In this document: positions 11,479 through 23,488 of the stretch, piece after piece
Layout: the number at the start of each line of letters is the position of its first letter
Position numbering within the stretch: the first letter of the stretch is position 1
Assembly: GCA_022376925.1 (NCBI GenBank)
Contig: JAIOJX010000025.1
Coordinates: 96,189,608-96,253,607 of the forward strand
DNA from: Tragulus kanchil
Taxonomy: Eukaryota > Chordata > Mammalia > Artiodactyla > Tragulidae
Reading direction: 5' to 3'
Length of the DNA stretch: 64,000 nucleotides
Notes under the pieces: generated by a model
Seen by the model: only the letters and a program-made list of their open reading frames with translations
The model's database searches: none
Told to the model about the DNA's origin: nothing
Program-made: the position numbers and the translations under genes

Positions 11479-12600
11479 TGGCCTTGCTTCTATTCTTGCA
11501 AATATGTAGCCTCATTTTCAATCTGATCTTAAAGAGCATGGAGAAAGAAGAAAAGCTTCCAAATCAATTTTTGTGATGTAAGTACACTTTGATAACAAAG
11601 CTTAAGAAAATTTTATAGAAAAGGAAATTGTAAAACTGTCTCACTTTACAAATAAAAATGAAAATTACTGAAAAAGGCAATAGCAAAGAAAACTTGGTAA
11701 CACATTAAAGAATAATATAGCATCACTAAATCAGAAAGGAAATTTCATAATGTAATTTATCATAATTTATCATAATAATAGGTTTAATAGGTTGAAGGCC
11801 CTGGGGTTCAGTCTGTGGTGCTCTTCCCTCTCTATCTACATTTGCTCCTCTGGTAATCCCAAGTTCTCGTGACTTCATACATTATCTAGACCCGATTTTG
11901 TATAGCTCTCAAGTTAAGAAGGATTTTTTATTTTAAAGAGTTATTATAAAAACCAAACAAGCAAGCAACCAAGCAAACCCTCTAATCCAAAAGATTGAGA
12001 TGGTGTCTCAGAAAGCCTAAAATATTCACTATCTGTTTTTTCTAAGGGTGGGGGGCTTCTACGTTTTATTAGGGATATGTCACTACCTGGTTTTTTAAAG
12101 AAAAGATTTGACTGCACCTCAGTACAACAGGGGCTTGGCTGGTGGCAAAGCAGTAATGAATCTGTCTGCAATGCAGGAGGCTCAGGAGCTGTGGGTTTGA
12201 TCCCTGGGTTGGGAAGATACCCTGGAGGAGGGCAGAGCAACCCACTCCAGTAATCTTGCCTGGAGAATCACCATGGTCAGAGAAGTCTGGTGGGCTGCAC
12301 TCCATGGGGTCGCAAAGAGTTGGACATGACTGAAGCAACTTATCACGCACACAAATGCAATAAACAACTTTTGGAACAGACTAGCTTCTAAAATATTTTT
12401 AAATTGAAGTATTGTACACATTCATAAAAGTGCACATGCACTTATGTATACTCCATGAATTTCATAAACTGAGTATCTGTGTAACCAACACCCAGATCAA
12501 GAAACAGAATATTCCTTAGTTCCCAGAAATCACCTTGTGATGAGAATGGCCTTGCTTCTATTCTTGCAAATATGTAGCCTCATTTTCAATCTGATCTTAA

Positions 12601-13625
12601 GAGTACAGTTTTGAATTTGTCTCCCATATTTTTACTTCTCGCACTGCTTTAAACTTTTTCTTCTCACCAGAAAGGAAGATACCTTAATTTATTGTCATCT
12701 TGCCCTCTTTCTTTTTAACAACTCAAAAATTAACAAAAGAGAACTCAAAACAACATTAAACCAAACCACACGACACAAGAGCATCGTGCACAGTGGCAGT
12801 ATATTTTTTTGTCTGAACAGAACTGTAACACTGAGAAATAACATAGTACTTCACTTTAAATAGATTAGAGAGAATGATGCTTTGTGTCTTCAAGGTAGCA
12901 TATACACAATTTAATGCCAGAGTTGCTATGGAAACTACTAAATGATAGAAAAACAGTTGCATAACATCTGTATAATTCATGGGTTTCTGAGAATTTTCAA
13001 ATCTAAGTTTATAACACAGAGAACTTCTTACCCAATGGGGCATTTACCTATTTGGTAAACATCTCTCTCTCTCTCTCTTTTGTCTATATGTGCTGAAATA
13101 TTTCTGGTATTGGTTTAATTACTCTGGAAAACCTGCCTGGATTATCAAGATCTGTTTTGAAATCTTAAATTTGTGAAATATACTTGCATTTTTTTAATAA
13201 AGAGAAGTATACATGTATAAGCATTCTTCACTTGTTTAAAGAATCAACCAAGTACCATAAACAATTTAAATTATTAAATAACATATTCTGCCCTTTAGAA
13301 ATTTAACAGTGATGAGTGATCTGTGGGAAAACAAGACTAATAATTTGGAAAGACTGATTTTTGATTCCTAAGTGGATCTGAATCAGCTTTAGTAAAGATG
13401 GTGGGAATCTATGTCCTAGGCCACATATATTTTCATCCTGCTTTTCAAAAAAAGAGAAGTAACAGGAATTGACTACTTCTGCAAGCATGTATTTAGTCCT
13501 TCTTTGTTTTCAGCATTCTTATAGGTACTGGGGATACAGCAGAGAATGAGACCTTAAGGCTGCAATCTCTCTTCTCATGAGGCTTACATTCTAGCCAGTG
13601 GTAGCAGTTGCTAACTTTCATAATT
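12601..13625. other. Unassigned DNA (repeated downstream)
   Basis: No exon or named element. It has a (CT)n microsatellite near 13062-13078. The minus-strand frames of 95 and 61 codons occur twice only because of duplication 4. Confidence 0.5.
13062..13080. repeat. (CT)n microsatellite (copy at 14177-14195)
   Basis: About eight CT units followed by a T run. The length is the same in both copies of duplication 4. Confidence 0.9.
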
Positions 13626-14624
13626 TCTGTGTAACCAACACCCAGATAAAAAGAATGTTGCCTGGGGGCTTTTTATTCTTGCAAATATGTAGCCTCATTT
13701 TCAATCTGATCTTAAGAGTACAGTTTTGAATTTGTCTCCCATATTTTTACTTCTCGCACTGCTTTAAACTTTTTCTTCTCACCAGAAAGGAAGATACCTT
13801 AATTTATTGTCATCTTGCCCTCTTTCTTTTTAACAACTCAAAAATTAACAAAAGAGAACTCAAAACAACATTAAACCAAACCACACGACACAAGAGCATC
13901 GTGCACAGTGGCAGTATATTTTTTTGTCTGAACAGAACTGTAACACTGAGAAATAACATAGTACTTCACTTTAAATAGATTAGAGAGAATGATGCTTTGT
14001 GTCTTCAAGGTAGCATATACACAATTTAATGCCAGAGTTGCTATGGAAACTACTAAATGATAGAAAAACAGTTGCATAACATCTGTATAATTCATGGGTT
14101 TCTGAGAATTTTCAAATCTAAGTTTATAACACAGAGAACTTCTTACCCAATGGGGCATTTACCTATTTGGTAAACATCTCTCTCTCTCTCTCTTTTGTCT
14201 ATATGTGCTGAAATATTTCTGGTATTGGTTTAATTACTCTGGAAAACCTGCCTGGATTATCAAGATCTGTTTTGAAATCTTAAATTTGTGAAATATACTT
14301 GCATTTTTTTAATAAAGAGAAGTATACATGTATAAGCATTCTTCACTTGTTTAAAGAATCAACCAAGTACCATAAACAATTTAAATTATTAAATAACATA
14401 TTCTGCCCTTTAGAAATTTAACAGTGATGAGTGATCTGTGGGAAAACAAGACTAATAATTTGGAAAGACTGATTTTTGATTCCTAAGTGGATCTGAATCA
14501 GCTTTAGTAAAGATGGTGGGAATCTATGTCCTAGGCCACATATATTTTCATCCTGCTTTTCAAAAAAAGAGAAGTAACAGGAATTGACTACTTCTGCAAG
14601 CATGTATTTAGTCCTTCTTTGTTT

Positions 14625-14880
14625 TCAGCATTCTTATAGGTACTGGGGATACAGCAGAGAATGAGACCTTAAGGCTGCAATCTCTCTTCTCATGAGGCTT
14701 ACATTCTAGCAGTGGTAGACAGTTGCTAAACAAAAATATTAACTAGTGTTGAGTGCTACATTGCAGTCAGCTAGAGGGGCTGTTTATTTTACTAGTAGAT
14801 GGTTAGAGAAGCTCTCAAAAGAGGATTACTTTTGATCTAAAACCTAAATGGCAAGGAGGCAGGCAGGTGGCTATCGGGGA
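14625..14880 (+). repeat. Ancient mammalian interspersed repeat (copies from 13510 and at 15720-15975)
   Basis: Wording such as 'ggtactggggatacagcag' and 'aggcttacattctagc' is typical of an old mammal-wide interspersed repeat. I cannot name the family safely. A relative lies at 44770-45200. Confidence 0.45.
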
Positions 14881-15575
14881 GACAACAGCCAAGTAGAGGA
14901 CAAGCTGAGGCAAGTCATCTAGAACGTGGATGAGTTTATTTTCTCTCTCCTGAGAACTGCAAGCTGCTTTTATTAATATTACCCAGGACCCAAGTCCAAG
15001 TGAAATTCTGAGATCACTGCATTGTTTGACATTGGAAGGGAAGAAAAGTTTGTTTTTTCTGTTGACTACCTTATCTTCAGTCATGACCTTGGTGCTTCAT
15101 ACTGATCTCCTTCTATCAGACAGAAACAGAAGATTCAGCTGCAGTGTTCTAGTTCAACGTGCACTCTTTTCTGTATATGTATATCTTTTTGCTTTCCTTT
15201 CTTGCCTACTTCTTGCTGGCTTATCTTCCCTTCTTTCTATCCTCCCTTTCTCCTTCCTTCCCTGCCTGCCTTTCTTCCTTTATTCCACAAACATCTGTGA
15301 AATTCCCAAGGTGTATGTCTATGACAAGAACACATTAAAGAAGTTTCACGGGAACAGATTCGTCAGTAGGAGTTCACCGAAAACAGGTGGTTCTCTTCTA
15401 AGGAATTCGAATGCACAGCTTGATTCAGCTTTGGCCAATTTTCTGAGGCAGAATTTAAAAGTTCCAGATTCCCAAGTTTCAAAACACAATAACCTCTTCT
15501 GTTTGTTTCACTTATTATAGCAAATGTCTCTCATTTGTGAGATCAACATTTTTGGCGTGAGCATTTTGAGGTGGA
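14881..15575. other. Unassigned DNA with a C/T-rich tract (repeated at 15976-16669)
   Basis: 15175-15285 is pyrimidine-rich (repeats of cttcc/cttt). This gives a 164-codon plus-strand frame (15026-15520, again at 16121-16615) rich in Leu, Phe and Ser. No domain, splice context or homology supports a gene. Confidence 0.5.
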
Positions 15576-16669
15576 TCCTTGCTTTTCAAAAAAAAAAGAA
15601 GTAACAGGAATTTAAAAACTATGTCCTAGGCCACATATATTTTCATCCTGCTTTTCAAAAAAAGAGAAGTAACAGGAATTGACTACTTCTGCAAGCATGT
15701 ATTTAGTCCTTCTTTGTTTTCAGCATTCTTATAGGTACTGGGGATACAGCAGAGAATGAGACCTTAAGGCTGCAATCTCTCTTCTCATGAGGCTTACATT
15801 CTAGCAGTGGTAGACAGTTGCTAAACAAAAATATTAACTAGTGTTGAGTGCTACATTGCAGTCAGCTAGAGGGGCTGTTTATTTTACTAGTAGATGGTTA
15901 GAGAAGCTCTCAAAAGAGGATTACTTTTGATCTAAAACCTAAATGGCAAGGAGGCAGGCAGGTGGCTATCGGGGAGACAACAGCCAAGTAGAGGACAAGC
16001 TGAGGCAAGTCATCTAGAACGTGGATGAGTTTATTTTCTCTCTCCTGAGAACTGCAAGCTGCTTTTATTAATATTACCCAGGACCCAAGTCCAAGTGAAA
16101 TTCTGAGATCACTGCATTGTTTGACATTGGAAGGGAAGAAAAGTTTGTTTTTTCTGTTGACTACCTTATCTTCAGTCATGACCTTGGTGCTTCATACTGA
16201 TCTCCTTCTATCAGACAGAAACAGAAGATTCAGCTGCAGTGTTCTAGTTCAACGTGCACTCTTTTCTGTATATGTATATCTTTTTGCTTTCCTTTCTTGC
16301 CTACTTCTTGCTGGCTTATCTTCCCTTCTTTCTATCCTCCCTTTCTCCTTCCTTCCCTGCCTGCCTTTCTTCCTTTATTCCACAAACATCTGTGAAATTC
16401 CCAAGGTGTATGTCTATGACAAGAACACATTAAAGAAGTTTCACGGGAACAGATTCGTCAGTAGGAGTTCACCGAAAACAGGTGGTTCTCTTCTAAGGAA
16501 TTCGAATGCACAGCTTGATTCAGCTTTGGCCAATTTTCTGAGGCAGAATTTAAAAGTTCCAGATTCCCAAGTTTCAAAACACAATAACCTCTTCTGTTTG
16601 TTTCACTTATTATAGCAAATGTCTCTCATTTGTGAGATCAACATTTTTGGCGTGAGCATTTTGAGGTGG

Positions 16670-17463
16670 GAGTGTGGGGGAAACTGTTATGCCAACAGTC
16701 AGGGGAAAGGAAACTTTGTTCTCTATGCATGAAAATAATGACTAATTCCTTAACACGAGGCTTGGCCTTTGGGATATTAGTCTTGATAGCTTATCTTACT
16801 GGTAGGGGGAGAAACAACAGACATGCAAATGAAGTCATAAAGTAGTGCAAAGTAATTCTGCTAAAGATGAGCATTAATAGAACTATTCTATTGCAGCATG
16901 TACCACTTTCAGACACAGATATATTTTGTAGCCTTTAATACCATTTTTATAGGTGGATTAGGAAGAATTACATACCTGTTTTACCCACAATGGATTTCAG
17001 AATTTTGAATGTAATTATTAGTGGAGTCAGCCTCCTTTGGATATTATTAACACTGACTGTGGTAGTTCTTTCAGTAGAAACTTTATGAAGTTAATTAAGG
17101 GGTTGCTAATGAATTCCCAGCTAGCAAATGAGAACTATGTACAGTTTATTTACTATACATATAGAACCTTACCATATTACATTCTAAGTGCATTATAAAT
17201 AGTAACTAGGTAGAATATCCTGCCTCTTCTCACTAAGAGCTAGTGCTGCTCTTGGGTTTGCATTGTCCCTGCTCTGGACTGAGAGGGATTCTCCCTTTCC
17301 TTATGATCTCCAATGATCCACATCTCAGTTAGTCATGGAGATACTGCTTCCTTGGATATGATGGGTAATGTTATGTGTCAGGCTGACTGTGCTAAAGGAT
17401 TCCCAGATAGCTGGTAAAACATCATTTCTGAGTGTTGGTAGGATGTTTCCAAAAGAGATTAGC
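16670..17463. other. No recognisable feature
   Basis: Single-copy DNA with no gene or named repeat. Confidence 0.5.
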
Positions 17464-17536
17464 ATTTGTTTCAGGAGACAGACCATCCACACAAATGTTG
17501 GGAGGCTGAACAGAATAGAAAAGTGAGGAGAGGTGA

Positions 17537-17606
17537 GATCTCTTTTCTTGAGCTGGGAAGTCCATCTTCTCTTACTTTCTTGAGCTGGGAAGTCCATCTT
17601 CTCTTA
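17537..17606. repeat. 34-bp tandem repeat, two units (copy at 18654-18723)
   Basis: The phrase 'tttcttgagctgggaagtcc' plus 'atcttctcttac' occurs twice back to back. It sits inside duplication 6, so it is seen twice in the window. Confidence 0.9.
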
Positions 17607-17761
17607 CGCTCAGACAACAGAGCTCCAGGTTCTTGGGTCTTGGGTCTCCAGGACTTACACCACTGGCTCTCCTGGTTCTCTTCTGAATAAGATGGAATTG
17701 TGCCACCAGATTGTGGAACTTCTTAATTTCTGCTTGTACAATTTTTTGGTGTTTAACTTCT

Positions 17762-18123
17762 TCTATGGTCTGAATGTTTCTGTTACCCCCAAATCTATGT
17801 ATTGAAATTCTAACCTCCCAGGTAATTGTATTAAGAAATGGAGCCTTTGGAGGTGATCTTAGAACATGAGGGCAGAGTGTTCCTGAATGGTATTTGTGTC
17901 CATGTAAAAGAAACACCGATGTGCTCTCTCACCCTCTTTCCATGGCATGAGGATGCAATGAAACATCTGCAAACTGAAGATAGTTCTCACCAGAATCTGA
18001 CTATTATGCTGGCATCTTGATCTTGGACTTCTAGCGGCCAGAACTGTGAGAAATGAATTACTGTTGTTTATAAATCATTCAGTCTCTGGTATTTTACTGT
18101 AGCAGCCTGAACAAACTCAAGAC
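17762..18123 (+). mobile_element. Solo LTR, MaLR/MLT1-MST type (copy at 18879-19240)
   Basis: The LTR begins 'tggtctgaatgtttctgttac' and contains 'gaaatggagcctttggaggtg', 'cttgatcttggacttctagc' and 'agaactgtgagaaatgaatt', ending 'gcagcctgaacaaactcaag'. These are hallmarks of ERVL-MaLR LTRs of mammals. No internal retroviral genes flank it, so it is a solo LTR, old and not coding. Confidence 0.8.
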
Positions 18124-18137
18124 ATTTTCTAACCAAC

Positions 18138-18410
18138 ATTTTTTTTTTTTTGGCCTCTTCTATTGATCTTTTCATTTTATCTATTTCCACCCATTTAGTT
18201 CCCTGGCCTGTGTGGGCCTCCCATTGCAGTGGCATCTCTCACTGCAGAGCACCGGCTCTGGGCGCATGTGCTCCAGAGCTCCGGCTCGGTAGTTGGACAC
18301 ATCGGTCCAGTCGCTCCGTGGCACGTGGGATCTTCCCAGGCAGGGATCGAACCAGCGTCCCTTGCACTGCAAGGCGGTGTCCTTACCCACTGGACCACCA
18401 GGGGAAGCCC
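18138..18410 (-). mobile_element. CHR-like tRNA-derived SINE (copy at 19255-19527)
   Basis: Antisense copy with the T run at 18139-18151, then 'cctcttctattgatc', the conserved middle ('gcagagcaccggctctgg') and the tRNA-like head ending 'ggaccaccaggggaagccc'. Short frames on both strands through it are repeat shadows. Confidence 0.9.
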
Positions 18411-19643
18411 AATTTTGGTTATTCTTAAAGGGTGGACTTTTTCCTAATTTTATATCTGAGTCTTTTTCAAGAGTCTAATTGCTCCATACAGAAAGGCATG
18501 AATGCTTAGTGTGTATACATTAAATAAAAATAGCTAATATTTGTTGAGATGTTACTTCTGTCAGATACTGAACTACCTACATTTGTTTCAGGAGACAGAC
18601 CATCCACACAAATGTTGGGAGGCTGAACAGAATAGAAAAGTGAGGAGAGGTGAGATCTCTTTTCTTGAGCTGGGAAGTCCATCTTCTCTTACTTTCTTGA
18701 GCTGGGAAGTCCATCTTCTCTTACGCTCAGACAACAGAGCTCCAGGTTCTTGGGTCTTGGGTCTCCAGGACTTACACCACTGGCTCTCCTGGTTCTCTTC
18801 TGAATAAGATGGAATTGTGCCACCAGATTGTGGAACTTCTTAATTTCTGCTTGTACAATTTTTTGGTGTTTAACTTCTTCTATGGTCTGAATGTTTCTGT
18901 TACCCCCAAATCTATGTATTGAAATTCTAACCTCCCAGGTAATTGTATTAAGAAATGGAGCCTTTGGAGGTGATCTTAGAACATGAGGGCAGAGTGTTCC
19001 TGAATGGTATTTGTGTCCATGTAAAAGAAACACCGATGTGCTCTCTCACCCTCTTTCCATGGCATGAGGATGCAATGAAACATCTGCAAACTGAAGATAG
19101 TTCTCACCAGAATCTGACTATTATGCTGGCATCTTGATCTTGGACTTCTAGCGGCCAGAACTGTGAGAAATGAATTACTGTTGTTTATAAATCATTCAGT
19201 CTCTGGTATTTTACTGTAGCAGCCTGAACAAACTCAAGACATTTTCTAACCAACATTTTTTTTTTTTTGGCCTCTTCTATTGATCTTTTCATTTTATCTA
19301 TTTCCACCCATTTAGTTCCCTGGCCTGTGTGGGCCTCCCATTGCAGTGGCATCTCTCACTGCAGAGCACCGGCTCTGGGCGCATGTGCTCCAGAGCTCCG
19401 GCTCGGTAGTTGGACACATCGGTCCAGTCGCTCCGTGGCACGTGGGATCTTCCCAGGCAGGGATCGAACCAGCGTCCCTTGCACTGCAAGGCGGTGTCCT
19501 TACCCACTGGACCACCAGGGGAAGCCCAATTTTGGTTATTCTTAAAGGGTGGACTTTTTCCTAATTTTATATCTGAGTCTTTTTCAAGAGTCTAATTGCT
19601 CCATACAGAAAGGCATGAATGCTTAGTGTGTATACATTAAATA

Positions 19644-19858
19644 AAAATAGCTAATATTTGTTGAGATGTTACTTCTGTCAGATACTGAACTACCTACATT
19701 ATATGCATTGTTCATTTAACCTTCACAACAGCTCTACTTGGTAGATTCTGTTATTTTCTTCATTCTACAGGCAAGAGGACAGAATCTGTAAAACGTTAAG
19801 TGATTTTCCAGAGTCCCAAAGCTTCAAAGTGGAGGGGTATGCACCCAGTTGTTAATAA
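19644..19858 (-). repeat. MIR SINE (first part also at 18527-18580)
   Basis: Antisense MIR: 'aatatttgttgagatgttac', 'catttaaccttcacaacagc', 'cattctacaggcaagaggac', 'gttaagtgattttccagag'. The left end is repeated by duplication 6. Confidence 0.8.
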
Positions 19859-20205
19859 CTTTTTATTTTAATACCTAATTCAGTCATCAATAAGTCAGTC
19901 TTTCCCCTAAGGAGAAATTGCCATGGAAGTCTTTTAGTTTTAGAAAGAATGGAACCTTCTGTAAGCATATTTTTTTTCTTATGGAATCTCTTTGTTATGT
20001 TTTATTTCATTGTGTTGTGGTGCCATATGGTGTTATTGATTTCTAGTGACAAAGTTTGAATACAGCATCACACCAAATTTTCAGAGCTAATATAGCTCAG
20101 AGTCAGATAAACAAGAGAATATATGGTGATTTAGATGAACAGTTCCAGAATTTCACAGGCAACCTGCTGCTTTCATATATTACCCTCTGGAGAAGCTCTT
20201 GAGGT
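19859..20205. other. No recognisable feature
   Basis: AT-rich single-copy DNA with no gene signal. Confidence 0.5.
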
Positions 20206-20410
20206 GTGTTGGTAGTTTACTCACTAAGTCGTGTCCAACTCTTATGATCCCATGGACTGTAGACCCTCTACAGGCTCTTCTGTCCATAGGGTTTCCTAGG
20301 CAAGAATACTGGAGTGGGCTGCTATTTCCTTCTCCAGGGCATCCTACAGGCTCAAGGACTGAATTCAGATCTCTTGCATTGAAGGTGGATTCTTTACCAC
20401 TGAGCCACAA
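20206..20410 (-). mobile_element. Bov-tA SINE (partial copy at 21409-21564)
   Basis: Antisense: 'actcactaagtcgtgtccaac', 'aatactggagtgggctgc', 'tgaattcagatctcttgcat', ending in the head 'tctttaccactgagccac'. Duplication 7 starts inside it, so the second copy lacks the BovB-like tail. Confidence 0.9.
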
Positions 20411-20949
20411 ATATTAAACTGGTGACAGACAGTAAACCAGTGAAATAATATGTTAAAGTAACATTTATTAAAGATGCTATTCTGATGGAATAAAAGTTAT
20501 TACTGCAAGAAAGGAGATGGTGGCAACTTTTACTGACTCAATTTCTTTCTGGTGGTTAAACTGTGTTTTAAACTCCTAAGCTTCTGTATTGCTTGAGTTT
20601 CCTACTTAGGAATCTCTGATTTAATATGATATGGCCTCCCTTATTTTTCCTTTAAATTTGACAATCAACTCAGGTAGTAAGTTCCCTCACTTTCTTGCCT
20701 TTGTATCTTCTGGTTTGTGACAAATGTGTGCCCCATTAGCATGGCAGGCATCCTGGAAAGGGAGCCTGGAAGGCACCTTGCTTGGTTTATTGTCTGGGGT
20801 ACACTTGAGTATAGATGAGACCAGCGAATATCAGGTTTCTAATCAATTGATTTTAAGTTAGTCAAAAGGGATTATTCTGGATGAGAATGACCTGATCTGA
20901 TGAATTTTTAGAAGAAGTAGGGGCCTAGAAGAAAGTGAATTTGCCTCTG
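20411..20949. other. Unassigned DNA (copy at 21565-22101)
   Basis: No gene or named repeat recognised. Confidence 0.45.
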
Positions 20950-21312
20950 TTATGACCTGACTATAAGACATAAGGTATAACTATAAGACACTCTGGACAC
21001 TGAGTGTGGTCCCAAGTTTTCAACAGCTAACAAGAAAATATGGACTTTTTCGGTGTTACAACCACAAGGAATTGAATTCAGGTAATGTAGAATGAGTGAA
21101 TGTGCTTGGAAAAGAACCTCATGCTCCAAATGAGTACTGCAGCGCAGCTGGTGCCTTGACTATAACTCTGTGAGATGTTGGACAGAAGGTCCAGATAAGT
21201 TGTGCCTAGATTTTTGATCCAAGGAAGCTGTGTGATAACAAATTTGTGCTGTTTTAAGACTCTAAGGCTATTAGTTAGTTATGCATTAATAGAAAAACTA
21301 ATAAACTAATTA
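20950..21312 (+). mobile_element. MaLR/MLT1-type LTR remnant (copy at about 22102-22465)
   Basis: Contains 'ctgtgagatgttggacagaag', 'aagttgtgcctagatttttg', 'aagctgtgtgataacaaatt' and the 3' end 'gctgttttaagactctaagg' to 'agttatgcattaatag', matching the order of an MLT1-type LTR. Strongly diverged. Confidence 0.6.
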
Positions 21313-22466
21313 TAGTCTCCTTTATCTTTCTTGTTCTTCTCTCATCTGCCTAGGCTCACTCAACTCATTCTTCAGTTCTCTAATATTTCTTCCTATTAAT
21401 CAAGTCCAGACTGTAGACCCTCTACAGGCTCTTCTGTCCATAGGGTTTCCTAGGCAAGAATACTGGAGTGGGCTGCTATTTCCTTCTCCAGGGCATCCTA
21501 CAGGCTCAAGGACTGAATTCAGATCTCTTGCATTGAAGGTGGATTCTTTACCACTGAGCCACAAATATTAAACTGGTGACAGACAGTAAACCAGTGAAAT
21601 AATATGTTAAAGTAACATTTATTAAAGATGCTATTCTGATGGAATAAAAGTTATTACTGCAAGAAAGGAGATGGTGGCAACTTTTACTGACTCAATTTCT
21701 TTCTGGTGGTTAAACTGTGTTTTAAACTCCTAAGCTTCTGTATTGCTTGAGTTTCCTACTTAGGAATCTCTGATTTAATATGATATGGCCTCCCTTATTT
21801 TTCCTTTAAATTTGACAATCAACTCAGGTAGTAAGTTCCCTCACTTTCTTGCCTTTGTATCTTCTGGTTTGTGACAAATGTGTGCCCCATTAGCATGGCA
21901 GGCATCCTGGAAAGGGAGCCTGGAAGGCACCTTGCTTGGTTTATTGTCTGGGGTACACTTGAGTATAGATGAGACCAGCGAATATCAGGTTTCTAATCAA
22001 TTGATTTTAAGTTAGTCAAAGGGATTATTCTGGATGAGAATGACCTGATCTGATGAATTTTAGAAGAAGTAGGGGCCTAGAAGAAAGTGAATTTGCCTCT
22101 GTTATGACCTGACTATAAGACATAAGGTATAACTATAAGACACTCTGGACACTGAGTGTGGTCCCAAGTTTTCAACAGCTAACAAGAAAATATGGACTTT
22201 TTCGGTGTTACAACCACAAGGAATTGAATTCAGGTAATGTAGAATGAGTGAATGTGCTTGGAAAAGAACCTCATGCTCCAAATGAGTACTGCAGCGCAGC
22301 TGGTGCCTTGACTATAACTCTGTGAGATGTTGGACAGAAGGTCCAGATAAGTTGTGCCTAGATTTTTGATCCAAGGAAGCTGTGTGATAACAAATTTGTG
22401 CTGTTTTTAAGACTCTAAGGCTATTAGTTAGTTATGCATTAATAGAAAAACTAATAAACTAATTAT

Positions 22467-23488
22467 AGTCTCCTTTATCTTTCTTGTTCTTCTCTCATCT
22501 GCCTAGGCTCACTCAACTCATTCTTCAGTTCTCTAATATTTCTTCCTATTAATCAAGTCCAGACTGATCAGCTTTATTATGTGTCCTGCCCTTCTAACTC
22601 CTGCTCAGCATTTTATTAGGAAAATCAGCTTGGATTCTCTTAGCAGAAAAGAGTCTTTTTTAAAAGAATTGAGGAGGAGGGCTAGGCAAGCAGTTTCAGG
22701 CAACTGTTGCACCTGAAGAGGGAGTACAGTAGCTTGTGAACATGACTTTGTTACAGTTTTTGTTCCTACATGCATACATTTAATCAGACACATACATATG
22801 GGAAGCTTAGCCACTTGCTTCTTGATTCTTGAGTGAAAACAGCCTGTTTAACCCACCAGATTTTCTTCCCCAGACACCCAGTTATGGCTTAATTTATTCT
22901 TTGTTTCTTGGAAGATATCAAATTGTCTTCTAATATCTATTCATCTTCTTCCTTGGTAATAGAAGTTTTACCATTGGGCCCATGCTCGGCCAATTAACAG
23001 ACTCCATTTCTTAGCCTCTCTTCCAGCTAGGCTCAGGTGCAGTGATATAAGAGAAGGTATTATTTGCAGCTTCTAGGGCATGCCCTTAAAAGGAAGGAAT
23101 ATGCTATCTCAGTTTTCCCATTTTCTTGTTGACTGGAAGATGGCCATAGTGGCCAGGAAGTGTTTAGCTTTATTCCATGAGATGGAAGTCATATGATGAC
23201 AAAAGCAGAGTGACAAGATAGAAGATATCTAGGTTCCAGGGAAATTAAGGGTGCTTTTTTTGTGTGTGACAGAAACTTCAGTTGTACCCAGTATTTAAAC
23301 CTCCATTTCTTCTACTTTTTGACATTGGACTCCATGCCTCCAGACTTATCTGGACACATAGACAACTAGCTAGATAACTCATTTCTGAACCTCTCTTGTA
23401 GCTATCATGGGCAGGTAAACAAGTTCTCACTAGTGAAATATAAACAGAAATGCTCAAGTTTTTACCTTTTCTAATTAAGACGTGCTCA
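22467..23488. other. Unassigned DNA with an LTR/MER-like remnant at about 22950-23240
   Basis: The interval 'ttcttagcctctcttccagc', 'gcagcttctagggcatgccc' and 'gatggaagtcatatgatgac' resembles an old mammalian LTR/MER repeat. A second weak relative may lie at 23300-23480. No gene. Confidence 0.35.

Larger units (their letters stand above)
10465..12600. repeat. Tandem duplication 3 (period 1068 bp)
   Basis: 10465-11532 is repeated at 11533-12600 without a difference that I noticed. The join reads 'ctgatcttaa' directly into 'agagcatggag'. The unit carries the old L1 piece, unassigned DNA and one Bov-tA. Its end (from about 12475) is used again as the start of duplication 4. Confidence 0.95.
12475..14740. 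repeat. Tandem duplication 4 (period 1115 bp)
   Basis: The sequence from about 12475 to 13625 recurs from 13626 to about 14740. The start of the second copy (13626-13674) is a garbled, shortened version of 12475-12559. The end of the first (13596-13625) is a garbled version of 14711-14740. The interior matches, including a CT run of equal length at 13062 and 14177. Confidence 0.95.
14524..16669. repeat. Tandem duplication 5 (period 1095 bp)
   Basis: 14524-15575 recurs at 15618-16669. Between them (15576-15617) is a distorted extra piece of the same locus ('tgcttttcaaaaaaaaaag', 'aagtaacaggaattt'). The segment 14525-14735 exists three times (near 13411, 14526 and 15621) because it also belongs to duplication 4. 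Confidence 0.95.
17464..19697. repeat. Tandem duplication 6 (period 1117 bp)
   Basis: 17464-18580 is repeated at 18581-19697 with a clean join ('aactacctac' directly into 'atttgtttcagg'). The unit holds a MaLR-type LTR, a CHR-like SINE and the first part of a MIR. I noticed no difference between copies. Confidence 0.95.
20255..22566. repeat. Tandem duplication 7 (period 1154 bp)
   Basis: 20255-21408 recurs at 21409-22566. The break is at a shared 'gactg'. Noticed differences are homopolymer lengths only (A4/A3 near 20867, T5/T4 near 20906, T4/T5 near 21252). The second copy begins inside a Bov-tA, giving an amputated SINE. Confidence 0.95.

Noticed and set aside
12785..12808. Short match to the start of U4 snRNA ('cagtggcagtat')
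   Set aside because: Fewer than 20 bases match and the following sequence does not continue as U4. Probably chance.
15026..15520. 164-codon plus-strand frame, present again at 16121-16615
   Set aside because: Much of it comes from a C/T-rich tract giving Leu/Phe/Ser. It has no domain or splice context, and its repetition is due to duplication 5.
17762..18123. Possible provirus around the MaLR-type LTR
   Set aside because: No gag, pol or env-like text lies next to it. The second LTR at 18879 is the assembly duplicate, not a paired LTR.
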